Source: an uncultured Gammaproteobacteria bacterium (lineage in GTDB: Bacteria; Pseudomonadota; Gammaproteobacteria; Pseudomonadales; Azotimanducaceae). Taken from it: 15,591 nucleotides of DNA. Location: positions 1 through 15,591 of the forward strand of contig CAJWLI010000011.1 in the NCBI GenBank assembly GCA_913043075.1. The letters run 5' to 3'. Every line of letters begins with the position of its first letter. Position 1 is the first letter of the stretch. The position numbers and the translations under genes were made by a program. Below are positions 7,731 through 14,312 of the stretch, one piece after another. The notes beneath the pieces are model-generated. The model was not told where the DNA came from. It did not search any database and saw only the letters and a program-made list of their open reading frames with translations.

Positions 7731-9188
7731 CTATACCGCGTACTTTTCTGGGGGAACAAACCCATTCAATTGCTCATCAATCAACTGCGCGAACCTTATC
7801 GTTTTCAAGTCCTGCATTTCAGCACCGATTACTTGTATTCCTATCGGCAACCCATCGTTACCAAGACCAGTTGGCAAAACCGTTGAAGGGAGATAGCTCA
7901 CACAAGACAGTCCTGCCCAAAAAAATAAATCATTGTATGGCCGCTTCTCTCCATTGACCTCGAGCAACCTTTCCGAAATCTTAGGATTTTGATCATGCGG
8001 GAAGGCGCAAACGGACGCAACGGGTGCTAACACGACGTCGTATTCTTTAAAGAATTCGTGCCATTCCCACCTTAATTTAGTTCGTCTCTCATTCGCAGTA
8101 AACCATTCTCGATGTAATAAGGTGGTATTACGAGTTAGCCTTGCTAAATCGCTAAAATCATCGCTGTCTAAATTCTGCCTTTTCTCCCAACGGGCAAGGA
8201 ACTCCTCTTCGGGAACTTGCGCAGACATCGCAGCGTGTAAAAGTTTTTCATAAGTTTCGTGGCTCTCCTTAACAGAGAAAGAGGGCCTAGCTTCGAAATC
8301 TACTTTAGCCCCACCCGAGCTCGCTATTTTTGCGACTAGCCCAATTCGATCAATAATTTCTGAATCGACGGGCGCAATACTTTCATCTGACCATACCGCA
8401 ACCCTAAAATCTCGAAGCTCTTTTTGATCGGCCTTCGGCAAAGAAAGATTCCATCCAGGAAACTGCAAATCGTCTGCCCCAGCAACAATTTCAAGCATAA
8501 GCTCAAGATCCTGAGCGTTTCTCGCAAAAGGTCCTATCACTGAAATATCTCTTGGAGTCAAAGAGCCCAGGACCGAGTGGCCGCGAAGCGGCAAAATATT
8601 CCAGGTCGGTTTCAACCCAAACACTCCACAGAAATGCGCTGGCGCTCTAATAGAACCACCTATATCACTGCCCATTTCTACTGGAGAAAATCCAGCAGCG
8701 ACCGCTGCAGCTGACCCACCACTCGAGCCACCCGGAGTTCTTTCAAGATCATAAGGGTTGTTTGTTGTTCCATAGATCTCGTTAAAGCTTTGAATATCTG
8801 CCAAGTTAAAAGGGATATTGGTTTTTCCAAAAACTATTGCGCCGGCTGACTCCAACCTTTCTATCGCAACTGCATTCGAGGTAACCACATTATCCTTGAA
8901 TTGAGGAATACCAAAAGTGGTAGGTAATCCTTCCACATTATAGGAATCTTTTACGGTCATCGGTAAGCCATGAAGGGGGCCCCAATTTTCGCCTTTGGAC
9001 ACGGCCTCGTCGGCTCTCTTCGCAAGATCTCTCGCATACTCAACCCGCTTGCAGACTACGGCATTGAGATCACCGTCGAATTTTTCGATTCTCGATAGAA
9101 AGAGATCCAAAAGCTCTCTTGAACTAATTTCCTTATCCTGAATCTGCTTCACTAAAGTCCTCGCATCTGCAAAGGCTATCTCGTCCAT
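7731..9188 (-). CDS. Amidase signature family amidase
   Basis: A 485-residue amidase of the GatA/FAAH signature family, which hydrolyses amide bonds with a Ser-cisSer-Lys triad. Lys80 (GLPMTVKDSYNVEG), cis-Ser155 (TPGGSSGGSAAAVAAG) and nucleophile Ser179 (GSDIGGSIRAPAHFCGVFGLKPT) are all present. Their spacing (75 and 24) equals that of FAAH (142/217/241). The length is normal for a free-standing amidase. No gatB or gatC lies beside it, so a role in Glu-tRNA(Gln) amidation is unlikely and a catabolic or detoxifying amidase is more probable. The substrate is unknown. AAGGAG stands about 8 bases before the ATG. It is the first gene of a two-gene unit with the cyclophilin and is divergent from the SDR gene (108 bases between). 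Confidence 0.93.
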   Translation of the reverse strand: MDEIAFADARTLVKQIQDKEISSRELLDLFLSRIEKFDGDLNAVVCKRVEYARDLAKRADEAVSKGENWGPLHGLPMTVKDSYNVEGLPTTFGIPQFKDNVVTSNAVAIERLESAGAIVFGKTNIPFNLADIQSFNEIYGTTNNPYDLERTPGGSSGGSAAAVAAGFSPVEMGSDIGGSIRAPAHFCGVFGLKPTWNILPLRGHSVLGSLTPRDISVIGPFARNAQDLELMLEIVAGADDLQFPGWNLSLPKADQKELRDFRVAVWSDESIAPVDSEIIDRIGLVAKIASSGGAKVDFEARPSFSVKESHETYEKLLHAAMSAQVPEEEFLARWEKRQNLDSDDFSDLARLTRNTTLLHREWFTANERRTKLRWEWHEFFKEYDVVLAPVASVCAFPHDQNPKISERLLEVNGEKRPYNDLFFWAGLSCVSYLPSTVLPTGLGNDGLPIGIQVIGAEMQDLKTIRFAQLIDEQLNGFVPPEKYAV

Positions 9189-9296
9189 CGATTAGCTCCT
9201 TTTTCTTGAAGAGTATCACGTCGTCTCTATCTTATGTCGCTTTAGCTAGACGATCCAATCCAGATTTAGGATGATGATTATTTGGGGAGAACATAT

Positions 9297-10010
9297 ATGG
9301 ACTTAAAAAACAAAACGGTTGTTATTATTGGTGGAACCTCTGGAATTGGGTTAGCAACCGCAGTAGAAGCAAACGAAAGAGGGGCTATAGTGCACGCAGC
9401 AAGTCGATCAAAGGACAAGGTTGAAGCTAAAGCCTCAGAACATCCAGATATAAACTTTTTTCAGCAAGATATTCACGACTCAATCGGCCTCGAGAAATCT
9501 TTTCAAGCACTGGGAGAAATTGATCACGTTGTTGCCGTTGCTACAGGGGCCAACAGGAAAAATGCACCCTTTATGGAGCAATCGCCGGAAGAATTTAAGG
9601 AAGCTTTTAACAAATTTTGGGGTTACACAAACGTTGCGAGGTTCTCTCTACCACTTATCAGACAAGAAGGATCCTTGACCTTTGTAAGCGGGTTTCCCGC
9701 TCGAAAGTGTAATGTAGGTATGTCCTCAATCTCAGCGACAGGGTGCGCAGTTGAAGGCCTATCCAGAGCTCTTGCACTGGAGGTTGCGCCAGTCAGGGTG
9801 AATGTAGTCGCGCCAGGGATCATCGACACCGAAGCCTTCGATAGACTTGGAGAGGGCAAATCTACGGCTTTAGAAAATATGGGAAAAAATATTCCGATTG
9901 GAAGGGTAGGCAGACCCGAAGAAGTTGGCCTTGCTATCCTCCATGCAATGGAGAATCCCTATATGACAGGGGCTACAATAGACATAGATGGGGGCATCCT
10001 GCTTCCCTAG
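9297..10010 (+). CDS. Atypical SDR-fold protein lacking YxxxK
   Basis: A 237-residue short-chain dehydrogenase/reductase fold protein. The cofactor motif GGTSGIG (residues 12-18) and the downstream VRVNVVAPGIIDTEAF and TGATIDIDGG segments are well kept. The serine of the active site is probably Ser131 (TFVSGF). At the YxxxK position the sequence reads I-S-A-T-G-C-A-V-E-G-L, so the catalytic Tyr is Ile145 (ATC) and the Lys is Gly149 (GGG). Relatives of this non-canonical type, with SA-N/T-G-A-x-E in place of Y...K, exist in other bacteria as I recall. It may therefore be a binding or regulatory protein or use other chemistry. I chose the ATG at 9297 because GGGGAGA (9284-9290) is placed correctly for it; a TTG at 9282 would fall at that site. 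Its TAG stop shares the CTAG at 10007-10010 with the stop of the convergent gene. Confidence 0.87.
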   Translation: MDLKNKTVVIIGGTSGIGLATAVEANERGAIVHAASRSKDKVEAKASEHPDINFFQQDIHDSIGLEKSFQALGEIDHVVAVATGANRKNAPFMEQSPEEFKEAFNKFWGYTNVARFSLPLIRQEGSLTFVSGFPARKCNVGMSSISATGCAVEGLSRALALEVAPVRVNVVAPGIIDTEAFDRLGEGKSTALENMGKNIPIGRVGRPEEVGLAILHAMENPYMTGATIDIDGGILLP

Positions 10011-11080
10011 TTATATCTATCGGATTTTAGATCGTCAGCAAATTCATTTATGCCGGAAGACATCCTTAGCTTCTTGGTTGTTTCCTCTGTTGCTTGGTCG
10101 AGAGGAAGTCCAGAGGCATTGGCAACCTTAGTTATTCCATTAAATGCCGTGGCAATAGCCACCGCATCTACTAGTTTCTCTGGACTCATGGTCTGTTTTG
10201 ACTCAAAGAGAAACTGGTGAAGAGCGTCATAGGACTCCTCGTATGTCAGTTGCACTAATCGATCAAAAACCGCTTCACCCTCTACTCCCACTGGAGATTC
10301 AGTTAGCATGCCAGCCAAATCGTAATCTTTTTCAGAAGCCTCACCGCTCCGACGGAGCAGCATCGAGTGCGAGGTGGTTCAGTAGAAACACTGGTTATGA
10401 GATGACATTTTTGAGGCGATGTACTCTACCTGAGATCGATCCAAACTCGTATCAAAAGGTGTCAAAGAATATTGACTACTCATGACGGAGAAAAAATGCC
10501 TTACAGACTCAGGGACCAATCCCATCGCCCTGAAAATGTTAGGTATCTTAGGAAGCCCAGTCTCGGTCGCTTCATTTTCAATATCCATAATTGGAATCCA
10601 GGCTCCCGCCTCTACCACCTTGTCATTTGCTTTCCTGGTTGGGACTCCGCCCTGTGCTCGGGGAGCGGGAATAGTCTGGTAGCCCAAGGCACCCGCGAAG
10701 CCGTCAATAATAATGGCAGTGGCGACCAGACCCACAATTTCAACGTATTGCTCCGCTGAAACGCCTTGCGCCAATATAGACTCGAACCAACGATATGTCA
10801 GTCGATCGGCATTGTTGCAAAGTCGGTGAACGATTTCCACGGTTATTGGATCAAGGCCCGTCTGAGAAAGATGCTCTCCCTCTTTCGCGTAAGGAGACAA
10901 GGATCGTCTTTGCTCAAGACACAGCGGGCAATCCTTAGCTGAGCGGACTTCTTCTAGAATTTTGACTCGAGTTCTGGAGTCTAGCCAAGTTCCAGCTTTC
11001 CCATAAGCGGTTATTGCAGCCTCATGAGCTATATCTATGTGGGATCTCCTTGGAAAATCACTTATATCGTATCTAGGCAC
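10007..11080 (-). CDS. AhpD/CMD-like protein, predicted selenoprotein (in-frame TGA = Sec234)
   Basis: Read through an in-frame TGA (+ strand 10379-10381) this is a 357-residue protein; taken as a stop it gives 233 residues plus an open tail of 123. The TGA falls in E219-x11-C231-F-Y-U234-T-T-S-H238. This is the spacing of the AhpD peroxidase site (Glu, 12 on Cys, 3 on Cys, 4 on His), so TGA replaces the second redox cysteine exactly. The sequence beyond the TGA is clearly coding and carries on the family: SMLLRRSGEA, then a helical EKLVDAVAIATAFNGITKVANASGLPLD. A hairpin of bacterial SECIS type follows the TGA. The N-terminal half repeats the theme: Cys51-P-L-Cys54 and a matching helix EQYVEIVGLVATAIIIDGFAGALG. 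No signal peptide is seen; the likely role is cytoplasmic peroxide or disulfide chemistry. The alternative, a nonsense mutation in a Cys version, is less likely. AhpD-like selenoproteins are known from marine metagenomes. Confidence 0.82.
10344..10360 (-). promoter_or_regulatory. Candidate bacterial SECIS stem-loop
   Basis: On the minus strand CTGCTCC pairs with GGAGCGG around the triloop GTC: seven pairs including one U-G wobble. Two further weak wobble pairs are possible below. The loop begins 26 bases after the in-frame TGA, inside the 16-37 base window commonly used for bacterial SECIS elements, and it carries the G and U that SelB recognises at the apex in known examples. The hairpin lies inside the coding sequence (residues about 240-246), as bacterial SECIS elements do. 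The three-base loop is small compared with E. coli fdhF, and the fold was judged by eye. Confidence 0.6.
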
Positions 11081-11113
11081 AAAAATATCTCACTCGACAA
11101 AGGGTATGAATTG

Positions 11114-11133
11114 GTGTTAAAAAAATGTAACAC
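11114..11133. promoter_or_regulatory. Inverted repeat in a divergent intergenic region
   Basis: GTGTTA (11114-11119) and TAACAC (11128-11133) form a perfect six-base inverted repeat around an A-rich eight-base spacer. It sits in the 115 bases between the divergent selenoprotein and HD-protein genes, 34 bases before the first and about 62 before the second. A second, smaller repeat, ATTTG-TAC-CAAAT, lies at 11161-11173, nearer the HD gene. Either could bind a dimeric regulator of both genes. No promoter could be fixed with certainty. Confidence 0.3.
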
Positions 11134-11195
11134 ATTTTGGCGCCTTTCAAAAAGCCATTGATTTGTACCAAATTTATAAAAAAGGGAGACCGGCG

Positions 11196-11783
11196 ATGCA
11201 AAAACAAGCAACTTTTACGGCAATGACGGAAGGCACGCCCGCTGATTACGCGATTATTGGAAAAGCTAACGGTGAGCATGCTAAAGCTCTAGCGAATAGA
11301 ATTCTTGATCACCTTGCTCTGCTAAAGGGAGATACTGGGGGCTTTGCGATCGACCGGTATCGACATTGTCTACAAACAGCGACGAGGGCTTACCGGGATG
11401 GAAGAGATAACGAGTACGTGGTTTGTGCGTTGTTACATGATATTGGAGATACGTTAGCGTCAGCCAATCACGCGGACCTTGCCGCCACAATGCTAGAGCC
11501 CTTTGTTTCGAAGGAAAATTACTGGATCGTTAAACACCATGGGATTTTTCAAGGTTATTATTTCTTTGAGCATCTCGGTCTTGATAAAAACATGCGGGAC
11601 GAGTACCGAGACAGTAAATATTGGCACGCCTGCGCTGAGTTCTGCGCAAAATATGATCAAAACTCCTTTGACCCAGATTATGAGGATATGCCGATAGAAG
11701 AATTTATACCGATGGTTAAAGAAGTTTTTATGCGCCCAAAGAGCTCGATTTACAAAAAGCGAGGAGAAGAAGAAATCTTTTGA
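11196..11783 (+). CDS. HD-domain protein, COG4341 / PhnZ-related
   Basis: A 195-residue single HD-domain protein like the predicted HD phosphohydrolases of COG4341, a group related to PhnZ and myo-inositol oxygenase. Candidate metal ligands in order are His57 (RYRHCLQ), His81-Asp82 (LLHDIGD), His92 (ANHAD), His114/His115 (VKHHGIFQGYYFF) and Asp154 (AKYDQNSFDP). The 24-residue step from His57 to His81 equals that in PhnZ. Six ligands fit a two-metal centre, so oxygenase activity is as possible as phosphohydrolase activity; the substrate is unknown. GGGAG at 11184-11188 points to the ATG at 11196; a TTG at 11163 has no ribosome site. It is divergent from the selenoprotein gene, and its stop lies 11 bases from the end of the oppositely directed 4.5S RNA gene. 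Confidence 0.85.
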   Translation: MQKQATFTAMTEGTPADYAIIGKANGEHAKALANRILDHLALLKGDTGGFAIDRYRHCLQTATRAYRDGRDNEYVVCALLHDIGDTLASANHADLAATMLEPFVSKENYWIVKHHGIFQGYYFFEHLGLDKNMRDEYRDSKYWHACAEFCAKYDQNSFDPDYEDMPIEEFIPMVKEVFMRPKSSIYKKRGEEEIF

Positions 11784-11794
11784 TTGATTGAAGA

Positions 11795-11894
<100 letters not shown>

Positions 11895-11946
11895 AACCCA
11901 TATGTTAACTTTTATACTGCCTAAAAATCTACCGGCACTTATGTTT

Positions 11947-12498
11947 CTACCAAAAATCTACGACTTTTTTTTCATCGACCTTAGGAAGATTTTTTGTCTT
12001 TCCCTCTATCTCGCCTACATAAATAAATCCGATGATCTTATCTGACTTTTCTAACCCTAAACCCTTTTTTACTAGGTCACTGTAAGCCATCTCACCAGTT
12101 CGCCAAATCGCTCCATACCCTAGCGCATGAGCAGAATTAAGGATATTTTGCGCGACCGCCCCGGCCGAAAGAACTTGCTCTATTTCAGGTATTTTTGATT
12201 CAGAAGAAATTTTTGCACAAACTCCTAGAATGAGAGGCGCCCTCAACGGATTACTTCTTAACTTGTCGAGAGCCACTTGAGGTGTCTCAGGGTCCTTGTC
12301 TAACTTCGCGTCAGAAAATAGTTTTCCTAACTTTTTTAGGGATTCCCCCTGTATAACTGTAATTCTCCATGGTCGAAGCATTCCATGGTCAGGCGCACGA
12401 ATGCCCGAGGATATCATCTTCTCTAAATCATCCGGACTCACCTTCCCCGATAAACGACTAACTGAGTTGCGAGTTTGTATTGCAGCCAATGCTTCCAC
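11947..12498 (-). CDS. YdjA-like FMN nitroreductase
   Basis: A 183-residue nitroreductase of the small YdjA type, the same length as the E. coli protein. It binds FMN, takes electrons from NAD(P)H and reduces nitro groups or other acceptors. Typical segments are TRNSVSRL (residues 9-16, phosphate binding), APDHGMLRPWR (35-45), EQVLSAGAVAQNILNSAHA (107-125, dimer helix) and GYGAIWRTG (127-135, isoalloxazine side). The start is GTG with AAGGAGG five bases upstream, a strong site. It is divergent from the acyltransferase gene across 115 bases and lies upstream of the 4.5S RNA gene on the same strand. The physiological substrate is not known for most members. Confidence 0.92.
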   Translation of the reverse strand: MEALAAIQTRNSVSRLSGKVSPDDLEKMISSGIRAPDHGMLRPWRITVIQGESLKKLGKLFSDAKLDKDPETPQVALDKLRSNPLRAPLILGVCAKISSESKIPEIEQVLSAGAVAQNILNSAHALGYGAIWRTGEMAYSDLVKKGLGLEKSDKIIGFIYVGEIEGKTKNLPKVDEKKVVDFW

Positions 12499-12540
12499 AA
12501 AACCTCCTTAATAACATAACGAACGAAACATTACTCTAAT

Positions 12541-12580
12541 TTGGCGGAGAGAGGAATCCGACTTATCTTGGACCAAGATA
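12541..12580 (+). promoter_or_regulatory. Sigma70-like promoter overlapped by a perfect palindrome
   Basis: TTGGCG (12541-12546), a 17-base spacer and TATCTT (12564-12569) make a fair sigma70 promoter directed at the acyltransferase gene, whose start is 44 bases beyond the -10. The -10 is the left arm of a perfect 17-base palindrome, TATCTTGG-A-CCAAGATA (12564-12580). A dimeric protein bound here would cover the -10 and the start point, the layout of a repressor site. The opposite strand shows no matching -35, so control of the nitroreductase gene from the same element is less clear. Confidence 0.5.
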
Positions 12581-12613
12581 TTCGATAGACTAAAACTTTT
12601 TCGAGGCACCTAA

Positions 12614-13336
12614 TTGATTAACGACCATCGACCAATGTGGTTAAAACGCCTACATCAAAGATTTGATGTCTGGTTTACTGATCATTTTCTGTCTCCTCAG
12701 TTTGAGAGTCTGGGATCAGACCATTTTGTAATGAAGCCCTGGAACTTGCGAGTTTACGGGAGGAAAATTTCAGCAGGCAAGAATTTACATGTTATCGCTG
12801 ACTCAAGCAGAAAAGTTTCACTTTCCACATGGGCATATGATGATAAGCAGGGACAGATCGAAATCGGAGATAACGTATTGATATGTCCGGGGACAAGGAT
12901 CGACTCGGCAAGCAAGGTCCTCATAAAAAATAACTGCATGCTCGCCGCGGGCACATACCTCACTGACGCAGATTGGCACGACATCTACGACAGAACTAAA
13001 CCAATAGGAACAACTAAGCCAATAACGCTTGAAGAAAATGTTTGGATAGGCGATAGCAGCATTGTCTGCAAAGGTGTAACCATCGGTAAAAACAGTGTAG
13101 TCGGAGCGGGAAGTGTGGTCGCAGCAGATATACCGAGCGGAGTTATCGCGGTTGGAAACCCGGCTGCACCGATAAAAAAGCTGTCCGAGGAAGAAAGCTT
13201 GATTACTCGGGACGCAATATTCGCTGATCTCGATCTCTTAAATAGAAATAATCGTGCAATTGATCAGGTTGCGCTGCAGAGCAATTCGTTAGTAGGCTGG
13301 ATAAGAAACAAGTGTTTTCCTCATCGTGGCGATTGA
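12614..13336 (+). CDS. Hexapeptide-repeat (LbH) acyltransferase
   Basis: A 240-residue left-handed beta-helix acyltransferase, related to WcaF / maltose O-acetyltransferase-like enzymes. Hexapeptide rungs run from about residue 80 to 185 (IEIGDNVLICPGTRI, ITLEENVWIGDSSIVCKGVTIGKNSVVGAGSVVAADIPSGVIAVGNPAAPIKKL). The likely catalytic base is His122 in TDADWHDIYDR, at the loop where the family has its histidine. It would move an acetyl or other acyl group from CoA to a sugar or similar hydroxyl or amine, in trimeric form. The 80-residue N-terminal and 50-residue C-terminal extensions carry no motif I recognise. The start is TTG with GAGG at 12603-12606; an ATG at 12635 would cut seven residues and cannot be excluded. 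No glycan gene lies beside it. Confidence 0.85.
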   Translation: MINDHRPMWLKRLHQRFDVWFTDHFLSPQFESLGSDHFVMKPWNLRVYGRKISAGKNLHVIADSSRKVSLSTWAYDDKQGQIEIGDNVLICPGTRIDSASKVLIKNNCMLAAGTYLTDADWHDIYDRTKPIGTTKPITLEENVWIGDSSIVCKGVTIGKNSVVGAGSVVAADIPSGVIAVGNPAAPIKKLSEEESLITRDAIFADLDLLNRNNRAIDQVALQSNSLVGWIRNKCFPHRGD

Positions 13337-13379
13337 ATGCTAGATTAACGTGCGACTCAAATCGATCAAAGTTTTTTGA

Positions 13380-14171
13380 TTACTGTCTCGGGTCTCGTAT
13401 ATGCCTCGGAGCCTGCATGTTAAACAACCGGTGCGGATTAATGTCTAACCCTCCTCTCCTTGTGTAGCGCGCAGAAACGCACAAAGCAGAGAAACTAAAA
13501 TTCTTCATTAGATCACAGTAAACGCGTTCAACTATTTGTTCAGAAAAAGCAGCGTGTCTCCTAAAAGAAATCAAGTAACTGAGAAGACTTTCGTGCTTGA
13601 TTCCTGCCCCTCGATACTCGACTATTATGGAGGCGAAATCAGGCTGTGCTGTCATCGGACAAAGAGAACGAAAAAGATTGGTGGAGATAACTTCAGATAC
13701 ATTTTTCTTTCCGGTCCCCTGAAGCAATTCGGGATTATATTCATATTCAGAAATATCAATATCGAGCTTATCTAGGTCGACTAAATTTGGATCATGAATG
13801 TCATGAGGGAACAAATCTTCTGGAGAAAGAAAGTCGACTAAAACTTGAGAGCCAACATTTGTGGACAGATCTTTTTGCAGAGCCTCTAAAACGAGTTCTT
13901 TGCCAGAAAAAATGCGCCCTGCAAAGGATCCCAGGTATAACTTAAAGGACTTTGATTCTATAAAGAAAGGTGACGCAGCTTGGATTACGAATCTCAAGAC
14001 ACCAACTTCAGGCTTTCCTCTTTTATTTAACCAAGTAAACTCATAAGCACGCCATATATCTGCACCTTTAAAATTATACTCGCCTCTGACCAAACCTGTT
14101 TTCTCGCGTTGCTCTGATCTTTTAATAGGTTGAAGCAACTCAGCCGAATATTCGTCTGTGTAATCTTTCAT
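13380..14171 (-). CDS. queF: NADPH-dependent 7-cyano-7-deazaguanine reductase (QueF, type II)
   Basis: A 263-residue long-form QueF, which reduces preQ0 to preQ1 with two NADPH in queuosine synthesis. The nucleophile that forms the thioimide with the nitrile is Cys171 (SLCPMTAQPDFAS), with Asp178 nearby. The NADPH-binding QueF motif ESKSFKLYL is at 72-80. The C terminus has ARYTRRGGLDINPHR, nearly identical in type to the E. coli enzyme, and SFRRHAAFSEQIVERV precedes it. The protein begins at DYTDEYSAELLQP, so it lacks the dozen or more residues found before this point in E. coli. An in-frame TAA nine bases before the ATG rules out a longer form. The ribosome site is weak. No other queuosine gene is in the window. 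It is divergent from the TonB-dependent receptor gene. Confidence 0.96.
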   Translation of the reverse strand: MKDYTDEYSAELLQPIKRSEQREKTGLVRGEYNFKGADIWRAYEFTWLNKRGKPEVGVLRFVIQAASPFFIESKSFKLYLGSFAGRIFSGKELVLEALQKDLSTNVGSQVLVDFLSPEDLFPHDIHDPNLVDLDKLDIDISEYEYNPELLQGTGKKNVSEVISTNLFRSLCPMTAQPDFASIIVEYRGAGIKHESLLSYLISFRRHAAFSEQIVERVYCDLMKNFSFSALCVSARYTRRGGLDINPHRLFNMQAPRHIRDPRQ

Positions 14172-14277
14172 AGTTTTTTAACTCTAGCTGATTCAGTACT
14201 GCGATTAAAACATTCTAATTGTCGATAAAAAGTAGTATCTTCAGCGGCTTATTTTTTTAACACAAAGTGATTAAGAT

Positions 14278-14294
14278 GTTTGATCATTTCAAAC
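14278..14294. promoter_or_regulatory. Inverted repeat upstream of the TonB-dependent receptor
   Basis: GTTTGA (14278-14283) and TCAAAC (14289-14294) form a perfect six-base inverted repeat with a five-base spacer, ending 18 bases before the receptor start. It could be an operator or a small hairpin in the leader. The 141 bases between queF and the receptor show no cobalamin riboswitch-like or Fur-like sequence that I can recognise. Confidence 0.25.
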
Positions 14295-14312
14295 CCTTAG
14301 GCTCGATTACCC

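Noticed and set aside
9221..9253. TCGTCT ... AGACGA inverted repeat between the amidase and SDR genes
   Set aside because: Six-base arms with a 21-base spacer are expected by chance at this rate; no promoter feature lines up with it.
9282..9296. TTG start for the SDR gene, five codons upstream
   Set aside because: The TTG sits at the GGGGAGA ribosome site that serves the ATG at 9297.
10007..10363. A separate 118-residue minus-strand gene, or a pseudogene split from its neighbour
   Set aside because: It starts at an internal Met without a ribosome site, is in the same frame as the upstream gene, and the only break is a TGA at a redox-cysteine position followed by a SECIS-like hairpin. A single selenoprotein explains it better.
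11163..11195. TTG start for the HD protein, 11 codons upstream
   Set aside because: No ribosome site precedes it, while GGGAG at 11184-11188 is well placed for the ATG at 11196.
13360..13380. Terminator between the acyltransferase and queF
   Set aside because: The ATCAAA/TTTGAT pairing around a T-run is short and AT-only, too weak to call.
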